Assembly (NCBI RefSeq): GCF_019091135.1
Contig: NZ_JAGXJW010000004.1
Location: 124,001 to 188,000 of the forward strand
Direction of reading: 5' to 3'
From: Cohnella sp. GbtcB17
GTDB lineage: Bacteria; Bacillota; Bacilli; Paenibacillales; Paenibacillaceae
DNA length: 64,000 nucleotides
Of the stretch, positions 38,585-47,031 are shown one piece after another. A model generated the notes under the pieces. It was not told the origin of the DNA and ran no database searches. It was given only the letters and a program-made list of their open reading frames with translations. Each line of letters begins with the position of its first letter. Position 1 is the first letter of the stretch. A program made the position numbers and the translations under genes.

Positions 38585-39313
38585 GTGGACGATAACAAAT
38601 TCGAGCGCTTGCGGAACCGTTTGAAGGAGAAGGCGGACGATCCTAAGGCACGTGCCGTAACTTTCGTTGCCTTGGGCGATAGTGTCACCCAAGGGTGTAT
38701 GGGTTATGGCGTCGTCGAATACGAATCCGTCTTCCATCAAGCGCTGAAAAGAAGAATGGAGCGGAGATTTCCGGGCACGGTGGTGAACGCGATCAATTCG
38801 GGGGTTGAGGGAGACAGCGCTGACGAATCGCGTCAAAGATGGGATAGAGATGTGTTCCTGTATCAACCCGATCTGGTCACGATCGGGTTTGGCCTCAATG
38901 ACGCGCATGCCGGCCCTGCCGGCTTGGAACGGTTCATAAGCGCGATTCGCGACCTGGTTGTGCGCTTGCAAACGGAGACGGATGCCGATCTCTTGCTATT
39001 CATCCCCGGCATGATGATGAAGCGGGATAACGAGCGCATTCATCAAGCGCATCGGGCTGCCGTTCCAGCATTCATCCAGGTAGCGGAAGCGGGTTATCTC
39101 ACCTTGTACATGGATGCGCTAAGAAAACTGGCTCTGGAAATGGATCTGCCATGTGTGGATTCCTATCGTATCTGGGAGCAGATGGAGAATGACGGGGTCG
39201 ATATCCACACGCGCCTGGCCAATGGTATTAATCATCCGGATCCGGCTTTCCACGAGGAGCTGGCCTTACATTTTGAGCATATTATTTTTGGAGCATTAGT
39301 CCGGTATGACTGA
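38585..39313 (+). CDS. SGNH/GDSL-family hydrolase
   Basis: 242 aa, no signal peptide. Block I GDSVTQG carries the nucleophile Ser (about residue 33), block III is GFGLNDAH and block V is NGINHPD with the Asp/His pair; a Gly in NSGVEGDS is block II. These residues make the Ser-His-Asp esterase triad and oxyanion hole. Members of this group often deacetylate oligosaccharides such as acetylated xylan or rhamnogalacturonan. GTG start with AAGGAG 12 bp upstream. It is monocistronic between two convergent structures. Deacetylation of imported sugars is an inference from context. Confidence 0.85.
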   Translation: MDDNKFERLRNRLKEKADDPKARAVTFVALGDSVTQGCMGYGVVEYESVFHQALKRRMERRFPGTVVNAINSGVEGDSADESRQRWDRDVFLYQPDLVTIGFGLNDAHAGPAGLERFISAIRDLVVRLQTETDADLLLFIPGMMMKRDNERIHQAHRAAVPAFIQVAEAGYLTLYMDALRKLALEMDLPCVDSYRIWEQMENDGVDIHTRLANGINHPDPAFHEELALHFEHIIFGALVRYD

Positions 39314-39380
39314 AGGGATGCTGGAGCTGTTCGATCGGTTCGCCGCCCTGTTGGCCAACCATCGCCCATAGGCAGAGTAA

Positions 39381-39450
39381 AGCTATTCGCGTCCGGATTT
39401 CCGGACAGTGGCCACTTTGCTGCTCCTTCAGTGAATAGCTCTTATTTTTT
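39381..39450 (+). terminator. Branched terminator-like structure between convergent genes
   Basis: Outer arms AGCTATTCGC (39381-39390) and GTGAATAGCT (39431-39440) pair over 10 bp. They enclose a perfect hairpin GTCCGG-ATTT-CCGGAC (39391-39406) and the palindrome AGTGGCCACT (39407-39416). CTTATTTTTT follows on the + strand, fitting termination of the SGNH hydrolase transcript. The same structure could act on the opposing VOC gene. Confidence 0.55.
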
Positions 39451-39834
39451 TCCGAACGTTGCGATATACCAATGGTTGCCGAAGGCGTCCTCGACCCCGC
39501 CCGAACGTTCGCCGTAGTCGTGATCCTGCGGCGGATACAAGGGTGTGGCTCCCGCGTTCAGCGCCCTGGCGTACGTTGCGTCCGCGTCTTCGACATACAC
39601 GTGAAGCGCGCAGCGCGTCGGCGGAAAACTTTCGTTCACGCCGCCGCTCAGCTCTACGATGGAATCGCCCAGCCGGCAGGCTGCATGACGCACCGCACCG
39701 GACTCGTCCGTATGCCGTTCGATCAGACTGGCGTCGAATACATCCGCCAGAAAGTCGATCAGCCGGTCCGCTTCCCGGACGATCAAATAGGGATTGACGC
39801 TGTTAAACCCCGGTGGTTTCCAGGCTTGCTCCAT
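39442..39834 (-). CDS. VOC-superfamily (glyoxalase/bleomycin-resistance-like) protein
   Basis: 130 aa, the usual size for a single-domain dimeric VOC protein with two beta-alpha-beta-beta-beta units. Recognisable features are NPYLIVREADRLIDFLADVF at the start, ALHVYVEDADATYARALNAGA in the middle and EDAFGNHWYIATF at the end (metal-ligand Glu/His positions of the PhnB/YdcS-like group). GAGGAGGG precedes the ATG. It is not obviously linked to sugar metabolism and the ligand is unknown. Confidence 0.85.
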   Translation of the reverse strand: MEQAWKPPGFNSVNPYLIVREADRLIDFLADVFDASLIERHTDESGAVRHAACRLGDSIVELSGGVNESFPPTRCALHVYVEDADATYARALNAGATPLYPPQDHDYGERSGGVEDAFGNHWYIATFGKK

Positions 39835-39915
39835 TAAAAGTCCCTCCTCTTCAGGTGGTTTGGGTATAGATTACCATATCCGCTTCCTCGTGTAATGTGA
39901 AATTGGAAAGGGCAC

Positions 39916-39959
39916 AACACAGGCAGGCGCCGCGTATGCACGCTGCGCCTGCCTGTGTT
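39916..39959 (-). terminator. Strong hairpin downstream of the WbsX-like gene
   Basis: AACACAGGCAGGCGC (39916-39930) pairs perfectly with GCGCCTGCCTGTGTT (39945-39959), 15 bp with a 14-base loop. It lies about 20 bp past the stop of the minus-strand WbsX-like gene. The T run is better on the + strand (six T) than on the minus strand, so it may work in both directions. Confidence 0.65.
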
Positions 39960-39977
39960 TTTTGCTTTCCGTTCGCT

Positions 39978-41129
39978 TCAGTTTTTGCCGAATACCGATT
40001 GAATCGCTTCCAGATACCCCATGCCGTTCACGGTGTCCGGTTCGATATAGCTGCCTTCCGTCCATTCGTTCCAGGAGTTGATCGTCAGGATTGGAGGGAC
40101 CGTATCGCTTGACGCTTCCATGAATGCCTTGGCGGCCGCGAGCGACTCGCGGAACGCTTCGGGCGTATTGCCGACAAGAACCGGCGTGAACGGATAGCCG
40201 ATATTGGCGTGAACGTCGGATTGTACGGTACGAGGGCTCGAATCCCAGCCCATGGAAACATTGGGGTAGTAGGGGATGCCGTAATCCCCGAACTGCTTGC
40301 GGAATTTGCCCCAATCCGCTTCCGACTTCTTGGCGTATGCCGGATAGTCGACGGTCGGATACGAATCCAGCGCAATATGATGAATCCAGACGTACGAAGT
40401 GACGCTGTCGAAGCCGAGCTCCTGCACGCGTTCGCCCGGATTTTCGAGCGTACGCTCGCCCGGCAGATTCTGAATGCCCCAGACGACGGCGTTCAGATGC
40501 AGCTCGCCGAGTCCCGCGTTCCGCACCTTGGCCCGGAATCCGTCGAGCGCCGTTTTCGTCTGTTCGATACCTCCCAGGCTTTGAATCAGGCTCATCAGCT
40601 CGTAGACGGAGAAGTATAAGCCGCCCTCCACGCGCCAATAAGACGGGTGGCCGAAGTACTTATCGATCATATAGTCGCAGGCCGCTTCGAACGCCTGCAG
40701 CGACACTTGTCCGCTGTGCAGCAGCGTATGGTCCATGCCGCGTTTGTACGGGAAAATGTTGATCCAGTCGTGATTCGCCCACATGAGGGAAAATTTCAGC
40801 CGGTCGTTGTTGGACGCTTGCAGGAACCCGTTCTCGAGCGCCTTGTTCAGAAAGGCGCCGTCTTCGTACCAGTACCAGTCGTAAATGAAGGCGTCGATGC
40901 CGTGGTCGGCCGCGGCGGCAATCTGCTTTTCGGCAGTCTCGGGTTTGGATTCGTCGAGGTAGCCCCACATCGGAACCTTGGGCTGCTGGTGTCCGGGGAA
41001 GCGCGGCGTCGCCCGCCGCACGAGCTCCCATTCGTTCCAGCCTGCGCCGTGCGTCGCTTCGTTGCGGGGATCGACATGATAGTTCGGAAAATAATAGACG
41101 GCAACTTCCGGTTTGCGGATGTCAGTCAT
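39978..41129 (-). CDS. WbsX/GH99-like glycan-active protein
   Basis: 383 aa, no signal peptide. It matches the WbsX (Glyco_tran_WbsX, GH99-like) family throughout: VAVYYFPNYHVD at the N-terminus, GIDAFIYDWYWY (about 79-90), FSLMWANHDW and the C-terminal NSWNEWTEGSYIEPD signature containing the likely catalytic Glu. The fold is a TIM barrel. WbsX proteins occur in polysaccharide gene clusters, and related GH99 enzymes are endo-mannosidases; activity here is undefined. AAGGTG precedes the ATG. An AraC regulator lies just upstream in the same direction. Confidence 0.85.
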   Translation of the reverse strand: MTDIRKPEVAVYYFPNYHVDPRNEATHGAGWNEWELVRRATPRFPGHQQPKVPMWGYLDESKPETAEKQIAAAADHGIDAFIYDWYWYEDGAFLNKALENGFLQASNNDRLKFSLMWANHDWINIFPYKRGMDHTLLHSGQVSLQAFEAACDYMIDKYFGHPSYWRVEGGLYFSVYELMSLIQSLGGIEQTKTALDGFRAKVRNAGLGELHLNAVVWGIQNLPGERTLENPGERVQELGFDSVTSYVWIHHIALDSYPTVDYPAYAKKSEADWGKFRKQFGDYGIPYYPNVSMGWDSSPRTVQSDVHANIGYPFTPVLVGNTPEAFRESLAAAKAFMEASSDTVPPILTINSWNEWTEGSYIEPDTVNGMGYLEAIQSVFGKN

Positions 41130-41230
41130 TTACGCACCTTCGTTCCTTGGATTGTGAATGTTGCTGACTTTAGTTTACGAAAAGCGATAGGTGCGCGTAT
41201 TTGGACGATACGACGGGCTTGTTGGACGAT

Positions 41231-42166
41231 TCAACTGAACCTGGCCCGCAGAGACTGCGCATATTGCAGCGGTGACAAGCCTTCGCAGCGCTTGAACAGC
41301 CGGCTGAAATAATGCAGGTCGGGATAGCCGACTTCGTCGGCGATCTGTCCGACCGTGAGCGTCGAGTGAAGCAGCAGCTCCTTCGCCTTGTCCATACGGA
41401 TCGAGAGGAGCATCTCCATCGGAGATTGACCCGTCGCTTCCTTGAACAGGGCGCGAAACCGGCTCGGCGACAAATGCACGGACGCCGCGATATCGCTTAG
41501 CTGAAGCTGGGAACGATAATGCGCCTGCATCCATTGGACCGCCCGGCCGATCCGTTCGCGCTGCGGATGACGGATGCTGATCCCCGCAGGCGTCGACAGC
41601 TCCCGGACGAGCAGCGCGAGCACATGAAGGAGGTCTCCGCGCATGCTCAGCTCCCTGCCGTATTCCCCGCTCTCGAACGCCGCATACAGGGAACGAAACA
41701 GCGCTTCGTATGCGACGGGGTCGGACGTAGAGACGACGCATGGAAAATCGACTTCTGCCAGCGATACGACAGGGCGTTCGGCAAGCTCCGGATCGTCCGG
41801 GATGAACGGCGAATGCACGTAATCCTGGCTCAGGTAGACGTCGTCGACGGAAAAGTTGTAGGCGTCCCCCATATAGATCAAGTCGAAATGCGCTGCATAA
41901 TACCGGAAGGTCCCGTTCGGCGGGACCGCGCAGGAATGCCGCACCATCGGCTGCAAGACGACCATATCGCCCGGACCGATCGCGTAATGAACGCCTTCGA
42001 TCACATAATCGCAGCGGCCTTCGAGTACGAACTTGAGCTCGTAATCGTAGATGATGCGCGGCGGCAGCCGGTAGCGATCGTCGCCGGCGATATGCTGGAC
42101 GAGACGGACGTAGGGAGCCAGCTCCCGGAAGCCGATCGTTTGGCGCGCCGCTTTTTTTGGTTCCAT
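41231..42166 (-). CDS. AraC-family transcriptional regulator with cupin sensor domain
   Basis: 311 aa. The N-terminal cupin segment (ELKFVLEGRCDYVIEGVHYAIGPGD) would bind the effector; the C-terminal HTH pair is clear (VHLSPSRFRALFKEATGQSP and VGYPDLHYFSRLFKRCEG). AGGAGA precedes the ATG. It is upstream of, and parallel to, the WbsX-like gene (101-bp gap) and divergent from the beta-helix protein gene at 42389; either may be its target. Confidence 0.88.
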   Translation of the reverse strand: MEPKKAARQTIGFRELAPYVRLVQHIAGDDRYRLPPRIIYDYELKFVLEGRCDYVIEGVHYAIGPGDMVVLQPMVRHSCAVPPNGTFRYYAAHFDLIYMGDAYNFSVDDVYLSQDYVHSPFIPDDPELAERPVVSLAEVDFPCVVSTSDPVAYEALFRSLYAAFESGEYGRELSMRGDLLHVLALLVRELSTPAGISIRHPQRERIGRAVQWMQAHYRSQLQLSDIAASVHLSPSRFRALFKEATGQSPMEMLLSIRMDKAKELLLHSTLTVGQIADEVGYPDLHYFSRLFKRCEGLSPLQYAQSLRARFS

Positions 42167-42352
42167 GGAGGCGTCTCCTTGCTTGAATTCGAGTGCTATG
42201 ATTCCATTCTACATGGTCCGGGGCCAAAGTCGTACGCAACCACAAAAAATAACGCCAATATCAAAATTTTGACGCTATACGCATTGTCGGGATGGCCCGA
42301 TACTAAGGCTGTATGAATGATGCCTGCTCAGTCGGAATGGCGTATGGCGAAT

Positions 42353-42366
42353 TGTAAGCGCAACCA
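42353..42366 (+). promoter_or_regulatory. Imperfect cre-like site
   Basis: TGTAAGCGCAACCA matches the cre consensus at 12 of 14 positions and lies 22 bp before the ATG of the beta-helix protein. Its first half (TTGTAAGCGC) is the same as in the minus-strand site at 20343-20356. Confidence 0.35.
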
Positions 42367-42388
42367 AAATCAGGCGGGAGGAAAACAA

Positions 42389-44566
42389 ATGAAGAGAATG
42401 TCTCGGTTGGCGGCATGGATGATCGGCATTGTCGGCGTCATCGCGCTCGGGCTTTCAGCCCATGCGGATCAGGCGGATGCTGCGGTCTACTACGTGAACA
42501 ACCAGAGCGGCGCCGGCTGCAGCAATGCGTCGGCAGGTACGTCGACGACGGCGCCCTGGTGCGACTTTACCCCGGTCAACGCCCGGACGTTCGCGGCGGG
42601 AGACCAGGTGCTGCTCAGGAGCGGCGCGACCTGGACGGGACAGACGCTGACGCTGAAGGGCAGCGGAACGGCAGCCAATCCCATCGTGTTGTCCGCCTAC
42701 GGGGCGGGCGCGAAGCCTGTCATCGCACCCGGCACGACGGATGCCATCGCCGTGCTCATCGACGGTTATGCGGGGTGGAAGATTACGGGTCTGGAGCTGA
42801 AGAACGCCTGGGAAGGCATCAGGCTCCAGTACGATCATGCGTATAACCGGGATTATATCTGGATTGAAAATATGACGATCCGCGATATGACGGCCGCATA
42901 CAATAGCGCCCCGGCGACTTACAACCATACATCCGCCGGCATCAGCGTCAAGACGATGGCCGACGCCGTGTCGCCCGCGTATACCGACAAGGTGAACGCG
43001 CCGGGCAGACTGACGGCGCTTACGAACTTAACGATCAAAAACGTAGCGTTTTACAATTGCGACACCGCCACCTGGTTCGGGGCGCCTGTCTCCGGCTTTA
43101 ATCCGAACGAGCATTTATGGACGAAGCGCGTCGTCATGGACAATCTGACGATCGACGGGGGCGGCATGTGGGGCTTCAACGTTATTTTCGTGGATGGTGG
43201 GACGCTCACCAACCTGACGGCCAAAAACATCGGCGCCGTCTCCAATCCGTTCGGCTCGGCTGGCATGGTGGTCGCCTATTCCAAGAACGTGGAAGTAATC
43301 GGGGGCGAGATCGCGAACGTAGCCAGACACCCCGATCAAAATTACGACGGCGTCGGCTTCGACTTCGAAGGCGTCGGCAAGAACATCTCGCTGCGCGGCA
43401 TGAACATTCACGATACGGCCGGAGCGGGCATTTTCCACTTCAACAACTCGAGTCTGCCGGACGTCGATTCGGTCATCGAGAATAACGTCGTCAGCCATTA
43501 CGGCACGAATCCGGGCAACAGCAGCGAAGGGATCCAGTTTGCTGGCGGCAGCGGCCTCGTAACGAACAATGTGTTCAACAACAGCCGCGGCCGCAGCACG
43601 TACGGCGGAACATACGGCGGATTTTACTTTGCGGCGAATACGGTGAATACCGTGCCGACGACCTACGTGCCGACGGCACCGTCCGCCTTGCCTTCCCCGG
43701 CCGGGACCGGGCTGGTCGCTTCGCAGACGCCGGGCACGCTGCGCAACGATTCGAACGGCGAAGTCGGCTTCAAGTTCACGACCGGCGCCGGCGTTATCAG
43801 CGTGAACGGGCTGGGAAGGCAATTTACTGCGGGCAATGAAAAGTCGCATACGCTCAAGCTGTATCGCGATAGCGACAAGGCGATGCTCGGCGCCTGCAGC
43901 GTCCGGACGTCCGCGGGAACGCCGGATTCGCTCGGTTATCAATATTGCAAGCTGGCGGAAAGCGTCTCGCTTCTGCCGGGCACCGCCTACCTGCTCGTGA
44001 CGACCGAGGACAACGGCGGCGATCAGTGGTACAGCGACAATACGACGATCACGCTTGGCTTCGGGACGGTTGGCGGCTCGGTCTATAATAACGGATCCGG
44101 CTGGAATACCGGGATTTCGGGCAACCGCGCCTACGGTCCCGTGACGCTGCTGTACCAGGTCAATCTGGCCTATGGCGGCACCGCTTCCGCGTCGTCGACG
44201 GATACCGCCAACGGCTATTCGGCCGCCAAGGTAAACGACGGAACGGCGACCACCGACTTTAACGGCTGGGCCAGCGCTTCACCGATTATGCCGCAGTGGG
44301 TGCAAATCGACTTTGGCGCGAACCGGACATTGGGCCGGGTCGAGCTGTTCACGACGAGCGGGTACGAGCTGCGGAACTATCAGCTTCAAGTCTGGAACGG
44401 CGCCGCCTGGGTCGACTGCGTTCCGGCGGTGACGGGCAATGCGCAGGCACACAGCACGCATGTCTTTGCGCCGGTGACCGGCTCCAAGATACGAGTGTAC
44501 GCGACGCTTGGCGATGCGGCGAGCAGCTATGCGCGCGTCAACGAGATTCAGGTATTTAGCAGTTGA
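42389..44566 (+). CDS. Secreted right-handed beta-helix protein with C-terminal F5/8 type C (discoidin) domain
   Basis: 725 aa. Signal peptide to about residue 30 (HADQADA). The mature part begins AAVYYVNNQ and has the fold's repeated short turns (TDAIAVLIDGYAGWKITGLEL, NLTIKNVAF) to about residue 440. A beta-sandwich linked to GTAYLLVTTEDNGGDQWYS follows. A CBM32/F5-8C domain (about 600-725) starts with YGGTASASSTDTANGYSAAKVNDG and includes PQWVQIDFGA. The N-terminus is clearly paralogous to the 54624 protein. The start at 42389 follows GGGAGGA; an in-frame ATG at 42317 is rejected. Probably a polysaccharide lyase or hydrolase acting outside the cell; catalytic residues are not identified. 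Confidence 0.8.
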   Translation: MKRMSRLAAWMIGIVGVIALGLSAHADQADAAVYYVNNQSGAGCSNASAGTSTTAPWCDFTPVNARTFAAGDQVLLRSGATWTGQTLTLKGSGTAANPIVLSAYGAGAKPVIAPGTTDAIAVLIDGYAGWKITGLELKNAWEGIRLQYDHAYNRDYIWIENMTIRDMTAAYNSAPATYNHTSAGISVKTMADAVSPAYTDKVNAPGRLTALTNLTIKNVAFYNCDTATWFGAPVSGFNPNEHLWTKRVVMDNLTIDGGGMWGFNVIFVDGGTLTNLTAKNIGAVSNPFGSAGMVVAYSKNVEVIGGEIANVARHPDQNYDGVGFDFEGVGKNISLRGMNIHDTAGAGIFHFNNSSLPDVDSVIENNVVSHYGTNPGNSSEGIQFAGGSGLVTNNVFNNSRGRSTYGGTYGGFYFAANTVNTVPTTYVPTAPSALPSPAGTGLVASQTPGTLRNDSNGEVGFKFTTGAGVISVNGLGRQFTAGNEKSHTLKLYRDSDKAMLGACSVRTSAGTPDSLGYQYCKLAESVSLLPGTAYLLVTTEDNGGDQWYSDNTTITLGFGTVGGSVYNNGSGWNTGISGNRAYGPVTLLYQVNLAYGGTASASSTDTANGYSAAKVNDGTATTDFNGWASASPIMPQWVQIDFGANRTLGRVELFTTSGYELRNYQLQVWNGAAWVDCVPAVTGNAQAHSTHVFAPVTGSKIRVYATLGDAASSYARVNEIQVFSS

Positions 44567-44602
44567 TGCCGATAGTGGCGATCGTCTGATGGGCGTGGAT
44601 AC

Positions 44603-45142
44603 AGGAATAGCGCAATTCTGCGCTATTCCTGCGCATGACGCGTGCTGGTGGGGGAGACTGAAGAGCGTGCATGCGAGTATAGCGCAATTCTGCGCTATTC
44701 CTGAGTATGACGCGAGCGGGTGAGGGCGTCTAGAGGACGTGCATGCAAGCATAGCTCAATTTTGAGCTATGCTTAAGCATGGCGCGGTAGGGGAGCGATC
44801 GCCTAAATGCGAGCATGCGAGTATAGCGCAATTCTGCGCTATTCCTGAGTATGACGCGAGCGGGTGAGGGCGTCTAGAGAGCGTGCATGCAAGCATAGCT
44901 CAATTCTGAGCTATGCTTAAGCATGGCGCGGTAGTGGAGCGGTCGGCTAAATGCGAGCATGCGAGTATAGCGCAATTCTGCGCTATTCTTGCACATGACG
45001 CGAGTAGGTGGGGGTGTCTAGACGGCGTGCATGCAAGAATAGCTCAATTTTGAGCTATGCTTAAGCATGGCGCGGTAGGGGAGCGGACGGCTAAATGCGA
45101 GCATGCGAGTATAGCGCAATTCTGCGCTATTCTTGCGCATGA
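44603..45142. repeat. Eight-unit tandem hairpin array, exact 72-bp period
   Basis: Hairpin loops lie at 44615, 44687, 44759, 44831, 44903, 44975, 45047 and 45119, each exactly 72 bp apart. Two stem types alternate as A A B A B A B A: A has TAGCGCA-ATTC-TGCGCTA, B has TAGCTCA-ATTY-TGAGCTA. Seven of the eight are preceded by GCATGC. The spacers also alternate, giving a 144-bp higher-order unit. The B type contains an in-frame TGA in the frame that is open through A units, so the array is not a coding repeat. The whole 44567-45302 interval holds no credible gene; it contains this array and the terminator at 45190-45233. Confidence 0.92.
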
Positions 45143-45189
45143 CGCAAGCGAGTGGAGATCGACTGAAAGGGATGAATCGAAACAAAAAA

Positions 45190-45233
45190 GGGGCTTTCTC
45201 AAAGGGTCAGCAATCGACCCGCGAGTGAGCCCC
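45190..45233 (-). terminator. Bidirectional rho-independent terminator
   Basis: GGGGCT (45190-45195) pairs with AGCCCC (45228-45233), with an inner GGGTC / GACCC hairpin. Six A on the left give a T6 run for minus-strand transcripts leaving the 45303-47030 regulator gene, and ATTTTTG on the right serves the + strand. Confidence 0.75.
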
Positions 45234-45302
45234 ATTTTTGGCGAATTCGGCCTCGCTCAGCTTGAGACAGCCGCTTTTTCGTTCGCCCCGGCGCGGCGGT
45301 GG

Positions 45303-47030
45303 TCACAGCGTGCGAAATTTAAACTCGCTTGGCGTAAACCCGGTCGCTTTCTTGAACACTTTGGAGAAATATTTCTCATTTTGAAATCCTACGAGATTGG
45401 CAATCTCATAGGTTCGGTACCGGCCTTCGCGGATATAAAACTTCGCCTTCTCCATGCGCAGCCTCAGCAGGAAGTCGGTGAAGTTTTCGCCGAGCTCCTT
45501 TTTGAACTCCCTGCTGAGATATTCCGGGCTGATCTGCAGATGGTCCGCCACCAGCTCCAGACTGATCGCCTCGTGGAAGTGCTCGGCAATAAAATCGCGC
45601 GCCTTTCCCATCAGCTTCTTGGTCGATCGGGTCGATTTTTCCTGGATATGCGCGAATGCGTCCATGCACCGCTGCCGGAACCAGGCGATCATTTCCTCCA
45701 CGCTTTGCAGCGCGTTGACCTGCGTATACAAATGATACTCGTCGCCGAGCGCTTCGTCGGCGTCGAAGCCAAGCTGCCTCAAGATGGTGGCGATCAGCAC
45801 CACGAGCCGATAATTCAGCTTGGCTACGTCGGCGATCTCGAACGAGCAGGGAACGCGGAAAGGCGCGAAGCGCTCCGCAAGGAATGCCGAGGCCTCGTCC
45901 TGACGGTGCGCCTCGAACAGGGCCAGCAGCTCCCGTTCCGCCGCAAGGTCGAGCGTTACGCTCTCGGGAGCCGAATCCCGCACCGCTCTGCACGCATACA
46001 CGCGACCCCCGCCGTGCACCAGCTTCTGCGCATAGGCGCGACGCGCGGAGGCGAACGAAGCCGGCGTCTCGTCGAGCCGTCCGGCAGCGTGTCCGACGCC
46101 CGCCGTAATAGACAGCTTCAACACGTCGAGCGCGAGTCCGGACGCCCGATCAGACAGCGCCGCTATCTTCCCATCCGCGTTCTGCCCATCCGCGTTCTGC
46201 CCATCCGCGTTCTGCCCATCCGCATTCTGCCCATCCGCGCTCTGTCCATTCGCGCTCTGCCCATCCGCGCTCTGCCCATCCGCGCTCTGCCCATCCGCAT
46301 ACTGCCCATCCTCACCGTCCCCATTCAGCAGCAGGCCGATCCCGTCATCCCATCGAAACGGCTCCGCGATAAGCCCACCCTCCCGAAAGACCTCGAGACA
46401 AAGATTTTCAAGCCCGTACTTCAGCAGCTCGACATCGGAGCGCGGCATCGCTTGCGCGATGCGAACCGCCTCGTCCATGCCGGCCAGCCATACATAATGG
46501 AAGGGATACGGAAATCGGATGCCGTATTCTTCGCATTTGCGCGCCTGCCTGCCGGATGCTTCCTTGCCCTCGACGATCTCGGTCAAGTAACGGCGGCGCA
46601 GCTCCGAGGTGCCGGCGTTTAACTTGATCTGAAGCCGTAGCTCGTCTTCGCGCAGGTCCCGCTTCTGCATCAATTCCTGCAGCGCGCGACGGACGACGTC
46701 TTCGAGTTCGGTTTCGGCGACGGGCTTCAGCAGATAGGCGTAAGCGCCGAATTTTAGCGCCTTTTGCGCGTATTCGAATAGATCGTAGCCGCTCAGCACG
46801 ATGAACGGCACGTCGCCATGACGCTCGCGAACGCGCTCCAGCAGGGCGATGCCGTCCATTTCGGGCATTCTAATATCGGACAGGATTAGGTCGGCCTTCC
46901 GCTCCTCCAGCAGCGCGAGCGCCTCCGAGCCGTTGCCGGCGATCCGGATGTCGTCGATGCCGAACCGGCGGAGAGCGTCCTCGAGCGAGCCGCGAATTTG
47001 CGTCTCGTCTTCGACAATCAGGATGTTCAT
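45303..47030 (-). CDS. YesN-family response regulator with a pentapeptide-repeat insertion
   Basis: 575 aa. Receiver domain MNILIVEDETQ with Asp52 (SDIRMPEMDG) as phosphorylation site; C-terminal AraC HTH (LQISPEYLSREFKKELG and VGFQNEKYFSKVFKKATG). Between them, about residues 242-290, lies a run of (A-D-G-Q-N/S) repeats absent from the other two YesN proteins in this window. The ATG at 47030 follows GGAGG with 8-bp spacing; an in-frame start at 47051 would overlap the kinase gene and is less likely. It is encoded one base after the kinase stop. The divergent importer at 49087 is the expected target. Confidence 0.88.
   Translation of the reverse strand: MNILIVEDETQIRGSLEDALRRFGIDDIRIAGNGSEALALLEERKADLILSDIRMPEMDGIALLERVRERHGDVPFIVLSGYDLFEYAQKALKFGAYAYLLKPVAETELEDVVRRALQELMQKRDLREDELRLQIKLNAGTSELRRRYLTEIVEGKEASGRQARKCEEYGIRFPYPFHYVWLAGMDEAVRIAQAMPRSDVELLKYGLENLCLEVFREGGLIAEPFRWDDGIGLLLNGDGEDGQYADGQSADGQSADGQSANGQSADGQNADGQNADGQNADGQNADGKIAALSDRASGLALDVLKLSITAGVGHAAGRLDETPASFASARRAYAQKLVHGGGRVYACRAVRDSAPESVTLDLAAERELLALFEAHRQDEASAFLAERFAPFRVPCSFEIADVAKLNYRLVVLIATILRQLGFDADEALGDEYHLYTQVNALQSVEEMIAWFRQRCMDAFAHIQEKSTRSTKKLMGKARDFIAEHFHEAISLELVADHLQISPEYLSREFKKELGENFTDFLLRLRMEKAKFYIREGRYRTYEIANLVGFQNEKYFSKVFKKATGFTPSEFKFRTL
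46170..46304 (-). repeat. 15-bp in-frame tandem repeat inside the response regulator
   Basis: Nine consecutive copies of a 15-bp unit (plus strand CCCATCCGCGTTCTG and variants) encode ADGQN/S pentapeptides. Because the unit is five codons, copy-number change would lengthen or shorten the protein without a frameshift. The repeats differ only at the last-codon and wobble positions, so they are recent or actively homogenised. Confidence 0.9.
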
Positions 47031-47031
47031 G

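Noticed and set aside
39307..39372. Small frame overlapping the SGNH hydrolase stop
   Set aside because: Only about 21 codons, no ribosome binding site and no similarity; it ends in the branched structure region.
41175..42245. 356-codon minus-strand frame overlapping the AraC gene
   Set aside because: Arg/Pro-rich out-of-frame translation; the overlapping frame has intact cupin and HTH motifs.
44603..45142. CRISPR array
   Set aside because: Whole 72-bp units, including the spacers, are repeated and alternate in two types. There are no unique spacers and no cas genes.
44508..45235. Small reading frames containing IAQFCAI / IAQNCAI peptides on both strands
   Set aside because: The peptides are translations of the palindromic hairpins; class-B units introduce stops and no ribosome binding sites are present.
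45057..46622. 521-codon + strand reading frame
   Set aside because: It runs antisense through the response regulator and its 15-bp repeat, and shows no family features; the minus-strand gene has clear REC and HTH domains.
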